A stretch of DNA of 64,000 bases from Flavobacterium sp. (lineage in GTDB: Bacteria > Bacteroidota > Bacteroidia > Flavobacteriales > Flavobacteriaceae), in NCBI GenBank assembly GCA_012837155.1, contig CP051546.1:1653075-1717074 (forward strand), written 5' to 3'. Under the pieces are notes generated by a model. The model was not told where the DNA came from. It saw only the letters and a program-made list of their open reading frames with translations, and ran no database searches. Numbering within the stretch: the stretch's first letter is position 1; the number at the start of each line of letters is the position of its first letter. Made by a program: the position numbers and the translations under genes. Below are positions 46,912-57,748 of the stretch, piece by piece.

Positions 46912-48563
46912 GAGGGTACTGAAAAACATCACTTATTTTGATCAACGTTCTTTTTTAGATATTAAAAAACCGCTTATAACAGGATTTTAAGCATCCGTTA
47001 TAAGCGGTTTTATTTTTGTAACTGTTTTTTATTGTTGATTGTATGTGTCTGTTTTTGACTTATACAGGTTCATTTGGTAAAATGCACGTGTAGATTACAT
47101 TTTCTACATTAATTTGAGTATTCTTTTTAAGTTGACTGTAAAAATTGCTATTGCACCTTGCATTTGCATATTGGTAATACCGTATGATATTGCTCTATCA
47201 TAACCGTGTATATTTTTTAACTCGCTATTTTTAGCTTCTATCTTGTATCGATGTTTTGCTTTTTCTTTGTAATATTCTGTTTCTTGAAAAGCCATTTGGT
47301 CTTGATGCAATTCTGATTTTATGGATACCGAATACGTTTTTGTCTTGGCTCCATCTTTATAACAACCTTCCTTTAAAGGGCAATGCTTGCATTTTTCGAC
47401 ATCAAAATAGTAAGTATCTACTTGATTTACCCCGACATCTTTAGTGCCTTGGCGCGCTTTTCGTATTGCTAAATGCCCTGCTGGGCAAACAAACCTATCG
47501 GCATCTTTATTGTAATCAAATTTATCTTCATCTTTCCTAAAGCCTTGGGTTATAGATGGATTTAGACGCGCTACTATTTTTATGTTTTGTTCAGTTGTAA
47601 TTTTAAGATTCTCTTTTCCAGAATAAGCCGCATCGCCAATAATGGTATCTACATCAACTCCGTTTTCTTGACTGATTTCTAAAAGTTTAGGTAATTCTGG
47701 ACCATCGCCTTTTTCTCCAGATGTAACTACAGCCGCGGTAATGATGCGCTCTTCGGTCATAGCCAAATGAGTTTTGTAGCCAAAAAAGGAACTCTCGGCA
47801 GATTTATGACCTATTTTTGCATCGGTATCTTTGGATAGGGTTAAATTTTCTTGAGTGTCTTCTACGGTTTCTTTTAGCAGATTTAATTTTTCCTTCACAG
47901 CGGGTATTGAACTTATAGACGGCTCATTTTCTATGCGTTTTTCTAACTCTTTGCAATAAGCCAGCTCCTTTTCTAAATCATTGTCGGTATTTTTTTTGGG
48001 CATACGTTCTTTGAATTGGTCGTCAAAGGTGTATACTGTTTTTCGAAGTAACTTGGAGCGTTCTCTCAATACATCGATGGCTAAAAACGGATTAGATCTT
48101 GATAAAGTATGTGTGGCATCAACAATAATAGACTTAGAACGGATGATGCCTTTTTCAATAGCTATGGTTACCGTTTTGTTTATCAACAGATTTAACAAGT
48201 CGGTGTCTTTCAAACGTAGTTTTCTGAATTTGGTCAACGAACTCGGATTAATAACATCGTCTTCTGGATTCATATCCAAAAAATATTTAAAGGACATATC
48301 GTAACGCGAACGTTCCACTACATCAACATCGGAAACGGTGTGTAAATTGTTTTAAGAAGCAAATACTTGAACATACGAACGGGACTTTCTGCCATACGTC
48401 CATTATTGGTGCAGTATTTATTTAACAACTCATCGTAGATAAATGAAAAGTCTATCAAATCGTTAATTTTTCTCAAAAGATTATTCCTTGGAATAATTAA
48501 ATCATATAACGAGGAATGCTCGCTGAACTGTATTGTTTGTTGCTGTACTAACATGTAAAAAAC
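46912..48563 (-). mobile_element. IS1182-family element, copy 1, truncated at its 5' end
   Basis: The 3' end has the inverted repeat GAGGGTACTGAAAAA (46912-46926), as in copy 2 at 59262. An internal stem near 46966-47014 is shared too. The other end stops at 48563, where ISL3 sequence begins; about 100 bp of the 5' end including its repeat are missing compared with copy 2. The insertion follows GGCTTCTCGATTGA, which looks like half of a terminator stem after the regulator gene. Confidence 0.88.
47104..48554 (-). pseudogene. IS1182-family transposase, copy 1, frameshifted
   Basis: The sequence is nearly identical to the intact copy at 59374. It has the DDE residues (IIVDATHT, IIGDAAYSG, YKIEAKNSELKNIHGYDRA) and the cysteine cluster CKHCPLKEGC. 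A two-base duplication (TG repeated at 48339-48342) shifts the frame after KTIYT. One residue differs near the end (I for M in YSVSIKSEL), and there are several silent changes, so the two copies are old enough to have diverged slightly. The loss of the 5' end makes it immobile on its own. Confidence 0.88.
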
Positions 48564-48781
48564 GGCTCACGTAATTTTTTTGGGGATTAAGCAAAAAGTT
48601 TTTCCATTCTGAATAGAAAGAATTTCACATCAACTACACCTCTTAGATTTGCTCTAAAGAGTTTTATTTTAGAATTAAATGATTCTGCGTTTGCATTTGT
48701 ATGTCGTTTGATGAAGAAGTTTAAAATGGTTTCTAAATGATATTTTAAGCTGTTTGCTGCGGTATTAAGTACTTGAAAATA

Positions 48782-49855
48782 ATTAGTAATACATTTTTAT
48801 TTTTGACATATTTTTCGTATATTTATATTTTAAATACGACATAAATGAGATATGTAGAATTATTAGAGGAGAAAAAAAAAGTAGTGGATTATTTGTATAG
48901 AAACTCCCCTAATTCGGTAGTCAGGGAGCGCTGTATGTTTCTAAAACTTTCTGTTGACAAAAAATCCATAATGGAAATTTCTAGAATTATGAAGGTTGGA
49001 AGATTACGAGTAACATTGTTTTTTAATGCTTGGGAAATGGCTAAAACATTAAAAGACAAACAGGAAACATTAGGCGTTAAAAAAGGTCGTGGCGCAAAAT
49101 TAAAACTAAAAAAAGTAGCTGACCTAATACCTGAACTAGTAAAGGAAAACAGTAGAAATTTGAATGTGGTTTTGGATATTTTAGAGCGAGAGCATCAAAT
49201 AAAAATAACAAAACAAACACTCATAAATTTTTTAAAAGAGACTAAAATATAAATGGATAAGATGCCGTAAATCTTTGAAAAAAAAAACGTTGTGAGAGCG
49301 CTTTTCTAAATTCAAAAAAGGAATTGGATAAATTGTCACAATTAAATCAGGAACAATACATTGACTTATATTACGGTGACGCAAGTCATTTTAGTTTAGT
49401 GCCGAATGTTCCGTATGCTTGGCAAGCTGAAGGAGAACCTATTTTATTGCCTGCAATTCGGGGGAAAAGCGTAAGTGTTTTTGGTTTAATGAATACATTG
49501 GGTAATTTGGTTTTTGATATTTTTGAAACAACAATAAATTCTGAAAAGATGATTGTCTTTTTTGACAAATTTGTTGAGAATATAACTAAAAAAACAGTTG
49601 TGGTTTTGGATAACTCTTCGCTTCATACCAGTAAGAAATTCAAAGAAAAAATCAAAGAATGGGAAGAGTTAGATTTACTTATTTATTTTATTCCACCTTA
49701 CTCGCCAGAATTGAACTTAATTGAAATCTTGTGGAGATTTGTTAAATATAAATGGTTAAAATTTGAGGCTTATACTTCATTTGAAAATTTAAAATTGAAC
49801 CTAAATGATGTTTTGAATGGGTTTGGAACAAAATGTATTATTAATTTTTAGAATG
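48782..49855 (+). mobile_element. IS630-family element inside ISL3
   Basis: The element is flanked by TA (48780-48781 and 49856-49857), the IS630 target duplication. The related ends TTAGTAATACATTTT and TTAATAATACATTTT lie 1 bp and about 11 bp inside these TAs, so the right boundary is uncertain by about 10 bp. Removing it restores the ISL3 reading frame. Confidence 0.8.
48845..49851 (+). pseudogene. IS630-family transposase, two frameshifts
   Basis: The N-terminal helix-turn-helix half (48845-49252) ends in INFLKETK. The DDE half contains LYYGDASHFSL, VVVLDNSSLH and IPPYSPELNLIEILWRF. Between them the frame shifts twice: in ACTAAAATAT near 49244-49247 (one A too many before TATAAATGG) and in the ten-A run 49278-49287 (one too many before CGTTGTGAG). 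A-run slippage could in principle produce the full protein, since some IS630 elements use programmed frameshifting. Two shifts make that less likely. Confidence 0.78.
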
Positions 49856-51070
49856 TACTTAAAATCATTTAATTTTAATAATTTTGTTTTTTCAATCCAG
49901 TTTAAAAATTGTTCTTTGGCTAATTCTTTTGAGGTTTGTTCATAGATGTTCCTGAACTCGAGAGTGTGTTTATATGCTTGATGTAAGTGTGGATAAATTT
50001 TGAATAACAATTCGGCTCTTACCTTCTGATTAGGAGTCCATTCATTTGTTTTTTTAGCAATAATATAACGGCTTCTAGCTAATAATTGTTTTGGAGTGTC
50101 CTCATTTTCAAAAACGATAGGAACATATTTAATTCCTTGTTCTTTGGCTATTTTAATGGCTTGATTTTCTTTTTCAATTGCTTCCCATCGTAACTTAATT
50201 CTTTGATGTTGCAAGGCTTCCATTACCAGCTTTACTACGTGAAAACGATCGGTAACCAAATTGCTTTCTGGAAAACATATTCTTGAAGCCAATTGCATAT
50301 TATTAGCCATATCAAGGGTAATTTCCTTTACCAACTTCCTTTTTTCTAACGGAATTTTGTTTAAAACATCAATAATATCTTGACTTTTAGTGCCTTTTAT
50401 AACTGCTACTAATGTTTTTTTCTTGCCTCTACCGTTTTTATTGGTTACAAAGGTATAGAGTTCTCCTTTTGACAAACTTAACTCATCAATTCCTAGATTT
50501 TCACCTATATTCTGAGGATAAATCAAATAATCTTCGGAGTGATTGAACTGATCCCAATCCTTAAATCCACTAACTTTTTTCTTGTAATGGCGTTGCAATA
50601 AATTGGCTTTGACTCCGTAATAACTGGCGATATTACTTATCGTATCTTCTCGGGTCTCGACCTGTATCTTTTAAAAAATCAGAAAGTTCAACGGTCAATT
50701 TTGAACCTTCTGCTATAAAAGTATAATCACTTTTAACTTCTATTGATTTATCAAATTTATTTCGCCATCGACGCCTTCTAATGCCTAAATAAACCGCCTT
50801 TCCTCTAATTGGAAAGTCTTGAATTAAAGTTCGTTCGTAGAATCCTTTTGACTCAAATTCATTCAAATCATAATTATTTGGCAGTATGTTTTTCTCATCT
50901 AAATAAATGAATAAACAGTCTTTCTTTGTATGTAAATCTCCTAACTCTTTGAAATCGACAATATCAAAATGTATCAATAGCCCTTCTGGTAAAAAGGAAG
51001 AAAAAATTGAAAAATCCATTTGTTTTTTTAGACAAATTTAGAACTTCTCCCCAACTTTTTTATGTGAGCC

Positions 51071-51344
51071 TTTTTTTATTGCATATTGTCTAAAAAAAAG
51101 CTATTATTTGCATAGCTTACCATGATTATTTTCGCTACAGATTTGAAATGTTTATAAAAGCCTTATTTGCTTTTTTATCTTTAGCAAAAAGACACAATTA
51201 GCTGATCAATCGTTTAATAGAGTAACAACCATCGTGTCATGTTGTATTTTAAAATCAGACCATACAAAATAATGAATTGATTTTGCATCGCTATGAACTT
51301 ACATTGCTTTTTTTGACTTTACCACTTTTAAACTTTCGGCTGAC
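51071..51344. other. 274 bp without a gene
   Basis: It separates the ISL3 end from the symporter stop. It is AT-rich with no clear hairpin or ORF and may contain the damaged original flank of the IS insertions. Confidence 0.4.
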
Positions 51345-53066
51345 TTACTTAGAGTTGATTTCTTTTCTAAAAACAAGGGCTTGCATCATTAAAGACAAAA
51401 TAATGGTAAGCATTGCCCCAATGAAGTTGAGCCACAAATAGCCCAGTTTTTCTTGCCCACTTGGGTAAATGCAAATAGCAAAATAATAAATGATAAAGAT
51501 GGTAGTTTGACTAAGTACTGCACTATAAAAAACAGCTTTTGCTTGTACGTATTTTAAATAAAAACCAACCAAGAAAATACCCAAAACTGTTCCGTAAAAT
51601 ATAGAACCCACGATATTAACTAATTGGATTAAATTTTCGAATAAGGTACCAATGCTGGCAAATAGTATGGCAACAATTCCCCAAAATAGGGTGAAAAATT
51701 TAGAAACATTTACATAATGTTTTTCTGATTTTTCTTCCTTTATATTGCGCTTATAAATATCAATGGCAGTTGTCGATGCTAAAGCGTTTAGTCCAGAAGC
51801 CGTCGAAGACATAGCGGCAGAGATAATTACTGCGAGTAATAATCCAATGAGACCCTTGGGTAAATAATTCATGATGAAGTGAAAAAATACATAATCCTTA
51901 TCATTGGTTTCGCTATGTTCGTCTACTTTGTGGATTATTTCTTTGGCACGATCTCTCAAATCTTTTTCTTTATTAGATAATCCAATTAATTCTTTTCGTA
52001 AAATGGGATTGTCGTAATCTTGGTTGAGTTGGTCGATGTACAATAAATTAATTACCTTTTTATCCTCGGAAAGGGCATCCAGCTTTTTTTCTAGGGCATG
52101 GTATTCGTTTTTATAGCTAGATTTTTCTACAATTAATTTGTTGTTTGGATTAAAATTTAATGGCACCGGATTGAATTGGAAAAAGACAAAAACCATCACG
52201 CCGGTAAGCAGTATGAAGAATTGCATTGGTACTTTGAGTAATCCGTTCATAATTAATCCCATTTGGCTTTCCCGAACGGATTTTCCTGATAAATAGCGCC
52301 CCACTTGGGATTGGTCTGTACCAAAGTACGCCAAGGCAAGAAAAAAACCACCTGTAATTCCGCTCCAAATAGTATATTTCTCCTCAGGGTCAAACGAAAA
52401 ATTGACGATATTCATTTTGTCATTTGCTCCCGCAATATGCATAGCGCATGCAAAGGACATGTCGTTGGGTAAAAAATGTAAAATAAGAAAGAATGTGATA
52501 ATCATTCCCGACATAATCACAAACATTTGTTGTTTTTGGGTAACGTTTACTGCTTTTGTTCCTCCAGAAACCGTGTAAATGATTACGAGTACGCCAATAA
52601 TAACATTCATTATGGTCAGATTCCAGCCTAATAATGCCGACAAGATTATTGCTGGAGCATAAATGGTAAGTCCAGTTCCTAAACCTCTTTGAAACAAAAA
52701 AAGAATTGCAGCTAGTGAGCGGGTTTTTAAGTCAAATCTTTTTTCGAGGTATTCATAAGCGGTAAAAACCTTGTATTTGTGGTATATTGGAATAAAAGTA
52801 ACGCAGATTACGACCATCGCAATAGGTAAACCAAAATAAAATTGCAAAAAACCCATTCCGTCATGATACGCTTGTCCTGGAGTTGAAAGAAAGGTAATGG
52901 CGCTGGCTTGTGTTGCCATAACCGAAAGTCCTACGGTGTACCATGGAGTTTCGTTGCCACCCAAAATATAGTCTTCTACATTCTGACTTCCGCGAGTTTT
53001 CCAAACGCCATAAACGACGATAAATAATAAAGTAAATGTGAGTACAATCCAATCGATTAGTTGCAT
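51345..53066 (-). CDS. Sodium:solute symporter (SSS family)
   Basis: 573 residues with about 13-15 membrane helices and the SSS signatures NVEDYILGGNETPWYTVGLSVMATQASAITFLS and the later SAAMSSTASGLNALASTTAIDIYKR containing sodium-site residues. A long polar loop (about residues 315-400) is a typical insertion in Bacteroidota members. The substrate is unknown; SSS members carry sugars, amino acids, nucleosides or carboxylates. It follows a PIG-L deacetylase and a 35-residue membrane protein in the same operon, so it may import the product released by the deacetylase. Confidence 0.92.
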   Translation of the reverse strand: MQLIDWIVLTFTLLFIVVYGVWKTRGSQNVEDYILGGNETPWYTVGLSVMATQASAITFLSTPGQAYHDGMGFLQFYFGLPIAMVVICVTFIPIYHKYKVFTAYEYLEKRFDLKTRSLAAILFLFQRGLGTGLTIYAPAIILSALLGWNLTIMNVIIGVLVIIYTVSGGTKAVNVTQKQQMFVIMSGMIITFFLILHFLPNDMSFACAMHIAGANDKMNIVNFSFDPEEKYTIWSGITGGFFLALAYFGTDQSQVGRYLSGKSVRESQMGLIMNGLLKVPMQFFILLTGVMVFVFFQFNPVPLNFNPNNKLIVEKSSYKNEYHALEKKLDALSEDKKVINLLYIDQLNQDYDNPILRKELIGLSNKEKDLRDRAKEIIHKVDEHSETNDKDYVFFHFIMNYLPKGLIGLLLAVIISAAMSSTASGLNALASTTAIDIYKRNIKEEKSEKHYVNVSKFFTLFWGIVAILFASIGTLFENLIQLVNIVGSIFYGTVLGIFLVGFYLKYVQAKAVFYSAVLSQTTIFIIYYFAICIYPSGQEKLGYLWLNFIGAMLTIILSLMMQALVFRKEINSK

Positions 53067-53069
53067 AGT

Positions 53070-53177
53070 TTAGGAGTATAATTTCATTATCAGATAGAAT
53101 ATCAAAAAATAGATGGCATTCGCGACAAGAACCCAAGTATAGCTTTTTTTCCAGATTTTTATTTTTTTTGCTTCCAT
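53070..53177 (-). CDS. 35-residue membrane protein in the symporter operon
   Basis: The short ORF lies 3 bp before the symporter start and 10 bp after the PIG-L stop. It has a basic N-terminus (MEAKKIKIWKKS) and one membrane helix (YTWVLVANAIYFLIFYLIM). Tight spacing on both sides supports translation. The basic end should face the cytoplasm. Possible roles are symporter stability or regulation; this is inference from position. Confidence 0.65.
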   Translation of the reverse strand: MEAKKIKIWKKSYTWVLVANAIYFLIFYLIMKLYS

Positions 53178-53187
53178 AGTTGCGTTT

Positions 53188-55711
53188 TTAAGGCTTGATA
53201 TTTTGTGCAGGAATTTGTAACAGAGACTTCAACGAAAGGGTATTAGATAATAATTTGTAAGCTCCTAAAACACCTTCTGGTAATTCTCTAAAAAGCTTAA
53301 TCCAGTATAAATATAATAGCCTTTACCGTAAGGGGCTATTAATAAAGCTCCATTTTTAGGGGTTTCTCCTTTATCATTGGACGATAGAATAGGGGTAAAA
53401 GCCTTGTCAAATTCATTCGGATAATACAAACCTTGTTCTTGTTTCCAGCCTTCGAAATCTTTGCTGGTAATTTTATTCGGACTATTCAAAACGGGATGAT
53501 TCGGAGCTAGAAACCGAACTTCGGCATTTTCCTCTGTTACTCTGTCTCGGGAAATTTTCATAGGATAAGGAGCAATATTCGGCGTCACTAAATCTCCTGG
53601 AGTGTTGTATTGCACTAACATTGTTTTTCCATTTTTTACAAAATCAAAAAGAATATTTTGTTTGTTTGCCAATGCTTGAACGGTGTTATAGGCGCGAATT
53701 CCTGTGACGACAACATCAAAATTTTCTAGTTTTTCGGGTGTTATTTCTTCGGGATCAAGAAGCATTACTTTGTAGCCCATTTGAACTAAACTATTAGGAA
53801 CTTCATCGCCAGCTCCCATAATGTAGCCAATTTTTTCTCCGTTTGTTTTCAAATCAAAACGAATGCATTTGGCTTCTGCTGGTTTTAAAACTTGTTGTTT
53901 TGAAATATGATTGTAATCGATAATAATTTGATCTTTGTCATATTTTTTATTATCGACAGTCGCTACACTTCGGACAATTGCTTCTTCGAAAAATTTTGGC
54001 GGCGTTACCTCAAAATAAACAGTTTGTTCGGTGCCTTTTTTATCCAGGCTGAAAGAAATTGATTTTGGATAAACAACCCAATTTTTGGGCAATTCCAGTT
54101 GCAAATCGCCTTTTATATTGTCTTTTCCAGATTTTATTTTAACCGCTACTAATTTGTTTTCATTGTTTCTAAAAAGCAATACTTTGTCGAGAATGCTTGT
54201 GGTTACTTCGGGCACAATGTCAAGATAATGATACATTTCTCCTTTTACATCATCATTATATTTGTAAACCAAGGTGCGTTCAAAAGGGATTTGAGTTCCG
54301 TTAATTTCTACATTAAAAACGACTTTCACTTCACGCTCGCTTTCTGGAATTCCTATTTGTTTTTGATCAGGAACTGTATACATTCCAACAGTTCCTTTTT
54401 CTTTTAACCAATACGGTTGCGAATAACCTATGGTTTCGGGCAATTGCAAATTGAGGAGAATATTTTGATAGACATTGTTGGCTAATGTTAGATTTTGAAT
54501 TGTATTTTTTTGATTTGGCAAAGTGGTCAAACTCGATAATAGCATCGGTATTGTGCTTCGATTTATGGCTTCGATTTTTAATTTTACGAGTGCTCCGGGG
54601 GTGGTTTCTTGGTTTTCGGCGACTGCTTCAAGATACAATCCAGAACAGGCAGCGATCACTTTTTTGATTTCGTCAGATTTTATTTCCTTCCAATGGTTTT
54701 CGTCTAATGTTTGTATCATCGAATAGACTTTTACTAAGCTGGGAACGCTCTTTGCGGGGTCTTTAAAGTCGAATTTAGAAGCAATAATTGTCAATAACTC
54801 TCCAATGGGTTTTCCTCCTTTTACTCGGTTCCAAGTGGTGTCTATTCCATCAAAAATCGAAAATTTATCTTTTGGTGCTTCGCCATTTATGAATTCTAAA
54901 TATTCCGTTTCTTCTCCTCGGCTTCCGGTACTACCAAAACCTTGCGATTGATGGCGACTTCTGCTTAATGCGGCAATTTCTTGATTTGATTTACCTAATG
55001 TTGGATAATAAACGCCTGTTTGAAAACTAAATAGATTAGATTTATCGGCAGCGTCCATTTTTTCTTTGCTTCCATAAAACCACCACGAAGTATTAAAAAA
55101 TTGCCGTTTCGCCTGCCAAGGACGTACTAATTTTAATTGTTCAGGAAAAACGGTTGGGTTGTTTGTTAAATCAAAACTTTCGACACTCAGCATGGCCGAA
55201 GCCGTATGATGACCATGGGTTGTTCCGGGAGTTCGATGGTCAAAACGATTGATAATTACGTCAGGTTGAAACTTTCGGATGGTCCAAACAATGTCTGAAA
55301 GCACCTTTTCTTTATCCCAAATTTCTAACGTTTCTTCAGGATTTTTTGAATACCCAAATCATTGGCACGTGAAAAAAACTGCATTCCACCATCAATTTTT
55401 CGAGCTTCGATAAGCTCTTGGGTTCGGATGGTTCCTAATAATTCTCTTAATTGAGGCCCTATTAAATTCTGACCGCCATCGCCACGAGTTAATGATAAAT
55501 AGGCTGTTTGTGCCCTTTTTTCATTAGATAAATACGATATTAATCGAGTGTTTTCGTCATCAGGATGTGCAGCGATATAAAGGACAGAACCTAAAAAATT
55601 TAATTTCTGAATTTGATTATAAATTTCTGCTGAATTTGGTTTTTGAGGTTGTTGAGCCTTGGAGAAAGTACAGATGAATAGTAGAAAAAATAGAGTTTTA
55701 AGCTTTTGCAT
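53188..55711 (-). CDS. Secreted PIG-L family deacetylase, two frameshifts
   Basis: About 841 residues. The signal peptide (to SKAQ) is followed by the PIG-L LmbE-like domain with the zinc motif AAHPDDENTR, LTRGDGGQN, and HRTPGTTHGHH. Two beta domains follow, then a C-terminal part with a glutamine-amidotransferase-like look (VVTGIRAYN). The family removes acetyl groups from N-acetylglucosamine-type substrates. Breaks lie at the three-A run 55356-55358 (a fourth restores NDFGYSKNPEETLEIWDKEK) and the five-A run 53290-53294 (a sixth restores FFRELPEGVLGAYKLL and the true end at 53188). It is operonic with the small protein and SSS symporter. Confidence 0.88.
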
Positions 55712-55775
55712 TTAGATTAATTATAAGGGAATCAAATATACTAAATATCAAATGGCAATTCAAAAAACTAAAGAT

Positions 55776-57596
55776 TTATTTGTAAATTACTGTTCTGGGT
55801 TTGTCTAATCCAAAATCTTGAAATCCAAAATCGGTGGTTTCAAGAGCGTTAGTTTTAAAAATGGCATCGCCGTTTCCTGGAATTGTTGGGTAATAAGCAA
55901 GGGAAATTTGGAAAGTTCGAAAAACAAAATAATCATTTGTAATTATAAATCCGATGCCTATTTTTGAAAAAGCTTTGTTGTTTTGCAAACCATTAGTTGT
56001 ATTTTGTAGCATTGCCATCGTATAATTGAAATAAGGATTTAGTCTAAACCCCCAAAGATCCCATGGCGAATATGCTTGGGTTTGAAAAGTAAAAATCATT
56101 TTATTTGACCCATAGATTGCGCTGTTAAAACCCTGAATTCCATAATCGCCATTGATGGAGAGTTGGTCGCCAAAAGAGTTTTCTCGATTAATTCCAATAA
56201 TTAGTTGGGGCTTGATAAACTGCCTTAATTTCCATTTTCCTATATCTATTAGATGCGTAAAATAATTCGCTTGAAAAGAGAATGCAGTTTGTTGTGTTAT
56301 TGATTTGTTGAAAAAGGTTCCCATCTCAAAATTGAGGCTCAAAAAACCAAATTTATAATAATTGCCAAAAGAGAATCGGCTTCCTAGATAGAATCTACGG
56401 GTGCTATTTTTGTATTGATAGCCTCCAGTTATTCCATATATTTTTCCAATTGGAACATCTTCGGGAACACCATTTTTGAAGATGTATTTGTCTTCAATAA
56501 ATTTTCGCATCGAAAGACCAATTCCAGAAAGAAATAATCGTTCTGATGAGTAAAAGTTAGCAGAATCATAGGTGCTACTAGGTTTTTCCAGGTATTTTAC
56601 ATTTAAAAATCGACCTGATAAGATGATATTCGTTGTTCTGTCATTTTCAGTATTTCCCTTAAAAATTCTAAAAGCATGACCAAGCCAATAATCTTGTGAA
56701 TGGGATTTGAAATTTTGTTGTGAATAAATCTCATTGGTGTCGGGAAGTGAGTCTCGTCTGAATTTTTGATCTAAATAAATACCTCCAGCCCATTTTGAAA
56801 AAGGGGAGTAAAAAGGGCGAGAAATATCAATGCTTTTACCGTGATTGTTATCTAAATCATTGTAATAATTTAGGGAAGTTTGAATAAAGGTGTTTCGGAT
56901 GTTTGGAATAGTGTATCCTAGTTTATAGGCTTTTTTTCCGTTGCTAAACTTGTTTTTATATTCGCCATTAAGGGTATGACCTGTACCCATAAAATTATGG
57001 TCGCTTAGATTTAAGTTGCTGCTTGCTGTTGATAATGCGCCTTTTGGAATAATACTCCAATTGTCTAAAACACGGATAAAAACATCGACAGAATCGGCAT
57101 TCTTAGCAATAAGTTTCGTGTTTATAGCAACTCTACTGATGTAATTTTGAGCTCTTATTAAACGAATAGATTCTTTTAGCAATAAGGGATCAAAGGGTTT
57201 ATTTTTTCTGATAAGCAATACGTTTTGTATGGCTATTCGTTTAGTTTTGATGTGCAAAATATCGCCATTTTTTTCTAACCAACTTTTTGGCTTTTTTGTA
57301 GAATCAATCTCAGAATACCCAAATGGATCAAGAGTGGTTATGTTGATGTTTCTAATGATTTTACCTTCGAATTCTTGGTAATTTTGTTGAACTTCTCTTT
57401 TTTCTTTCTTCTTTGGATTGTTAGATCTGAAGATTAATTTGTGCAAAAAACGCGTAACCTTATTCTTTTGGGAATAGGTTTGAATATTCTTGTATATTTC
57501 CAAGCTGTCTTTTATAGGTTTGTTTTCTTGCGAGAAAGAATTTTGGACACATAGGAAAAGCAAAAGAACTAAGATTAATTTTTGTTTTTGAGGCAT
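55776..57596 (-). CDS. BamA/TamA-like outer-membrane barrel protein
   Basis: 606 residues: signal peptide (to NSFSQ), an N-terminal region with POTRA-like segments (GKIIRNINITTLDPFG, IQNVLLIRKNKPFDPLLLKESIRLIRAQNYI), then a 16-strand-type barrel from about residue 185 (SDHNFMGTGHTLNGEY) to the C-terminus. It resembles outer-membrane assembly or surface-antigen proteins, though the POTRA set is shorter than that of BamA. Its substrate and role are unknown. It lies 64 bp from the PIG-L gene and is transcribed in the same direction. Confidence 0.8.
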   Translation of the reverse strand: MPQKQKLILVLLLFLCVQNSFSQENKPIKDSLEIYKNIQTYSQKNKVTRFLHKLIFRSNNPKKKEKREVQQNYQEFEGKIIRNINITTLDPFGYSEIDSTKKPKSWLEKNGDILHIKTKRIAIQNVLLIRKNKPFDPLLLKESIRLIRAQNYISRVAINTKLIAKNADSVDVFIRVLDNWSIIPKGALSTASSNLNLSDHNFMGTGHTLNGEYKNKFSNGKKAYKLGYTIPNIRNTFIQTSLNYYNDLDNNHGKSIDISRPFYSPFSKWAGGIYLDQKFRRDSLPDTNEIYSQQNFKSHSQDYWLGHAFRIFKGNTENDRTTNIILSGRFLNVKYLEKPSSTYDSANFYSSERLFLSGIGLSMRKFIEDKYIFKNGVPEDVPIGKIYGITGGYQYKNSTRRFYLGSRFSFGNYYKFGFLSLNFEMGTFFNKSITQQTAFSFQANYFTHLIDIGKWKLRQFIKPQLIIGINRENSFGDQLSINGDYGIQGFNSAIYGSNKMIFTFQTQAYSPWDLWGFRLNPYFNYTMAMLQNTTNGLQNNKAFSKIGIGFIITNDYFVFRTFQISLAYYPTIPGNGDAIFKTNALETTDFGFQDFGLDKPRTVIYK

Positions 57597-57627
57597 TTAA
57601 AAAAATATAATTTTAATTTTTTTTGGT

Positions 57628-57665
57628 AAAAAAAGGAGAACCAAAGCTGGCTCTCCCTTTTTTAT
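57628..57665 (-). terminator. Terminator after amt copy 1
   Basis: GGAGAACC (57635-57642) pairs with GGCTCTCC (57649-57656) with A- and T-runs on both sides. On the minus strand it lies about 85 bp after the ammonium transporter stop and 30 bp before the BamA-like gene. Confidence 0.75.
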
Positions 57666-57748
57666 ATTTGAACAAAGTTAAGGATTAATATTTGTTGTTT
57701 ACGCGATTGGGGCGGTCATTTTAGTTTGTCTAATTTATTTGAAATAAT

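Larger units (their letters stand above)
48587..51019 (-). pseudogene. ISL3/ISAon1-family transposase, interrupted and frameshifted
   Basis: Three pieces make one transposase. The N-terminal region (50633-51019) has the ISAon1 N-terminal domain. The DDE part follows (49858-50632; GIDELSLSKGELYTFV, LDMANNMQLA, VTDRFHVVKLV). The C-terminus (48587-48781) ends in NANAESFNSKIKLFRANLRGVVDVKFFLFRMEKLFA. An extra A (TT on the plus strand at 50647-50648) breaks the first junction. IS630 breaks the second: joining at the TA duplication restores NDFKYFQVLNTAANSL in frame, which shows exact insertion into the coding sequence. Confidence 0.87.
48564..51070 (-). mobile_element. ISL3/ISAon1-family element, split by an IS630
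   Basis: The ends are inverted repeats GGCTCACGTAA...TTGGGGA (48564 onward) and GGCTCACATAA...TTGGGGA on the other strand (ending at 51070). The element contains IS630 sequence from 48782 to 49855. No direct target duplication is visible: the left flank is truncated IS1182, the right flank is unrelated, so deletion or rearrangement followed insertion. Confidence 0.85.

Noticed and set aside
46966-47014. Terminator of the OmpR-type regulator gene
   Set aside because: The same stem lies inside IS1182 copy 2 at about 60915-60962, so it belongs to the IS.
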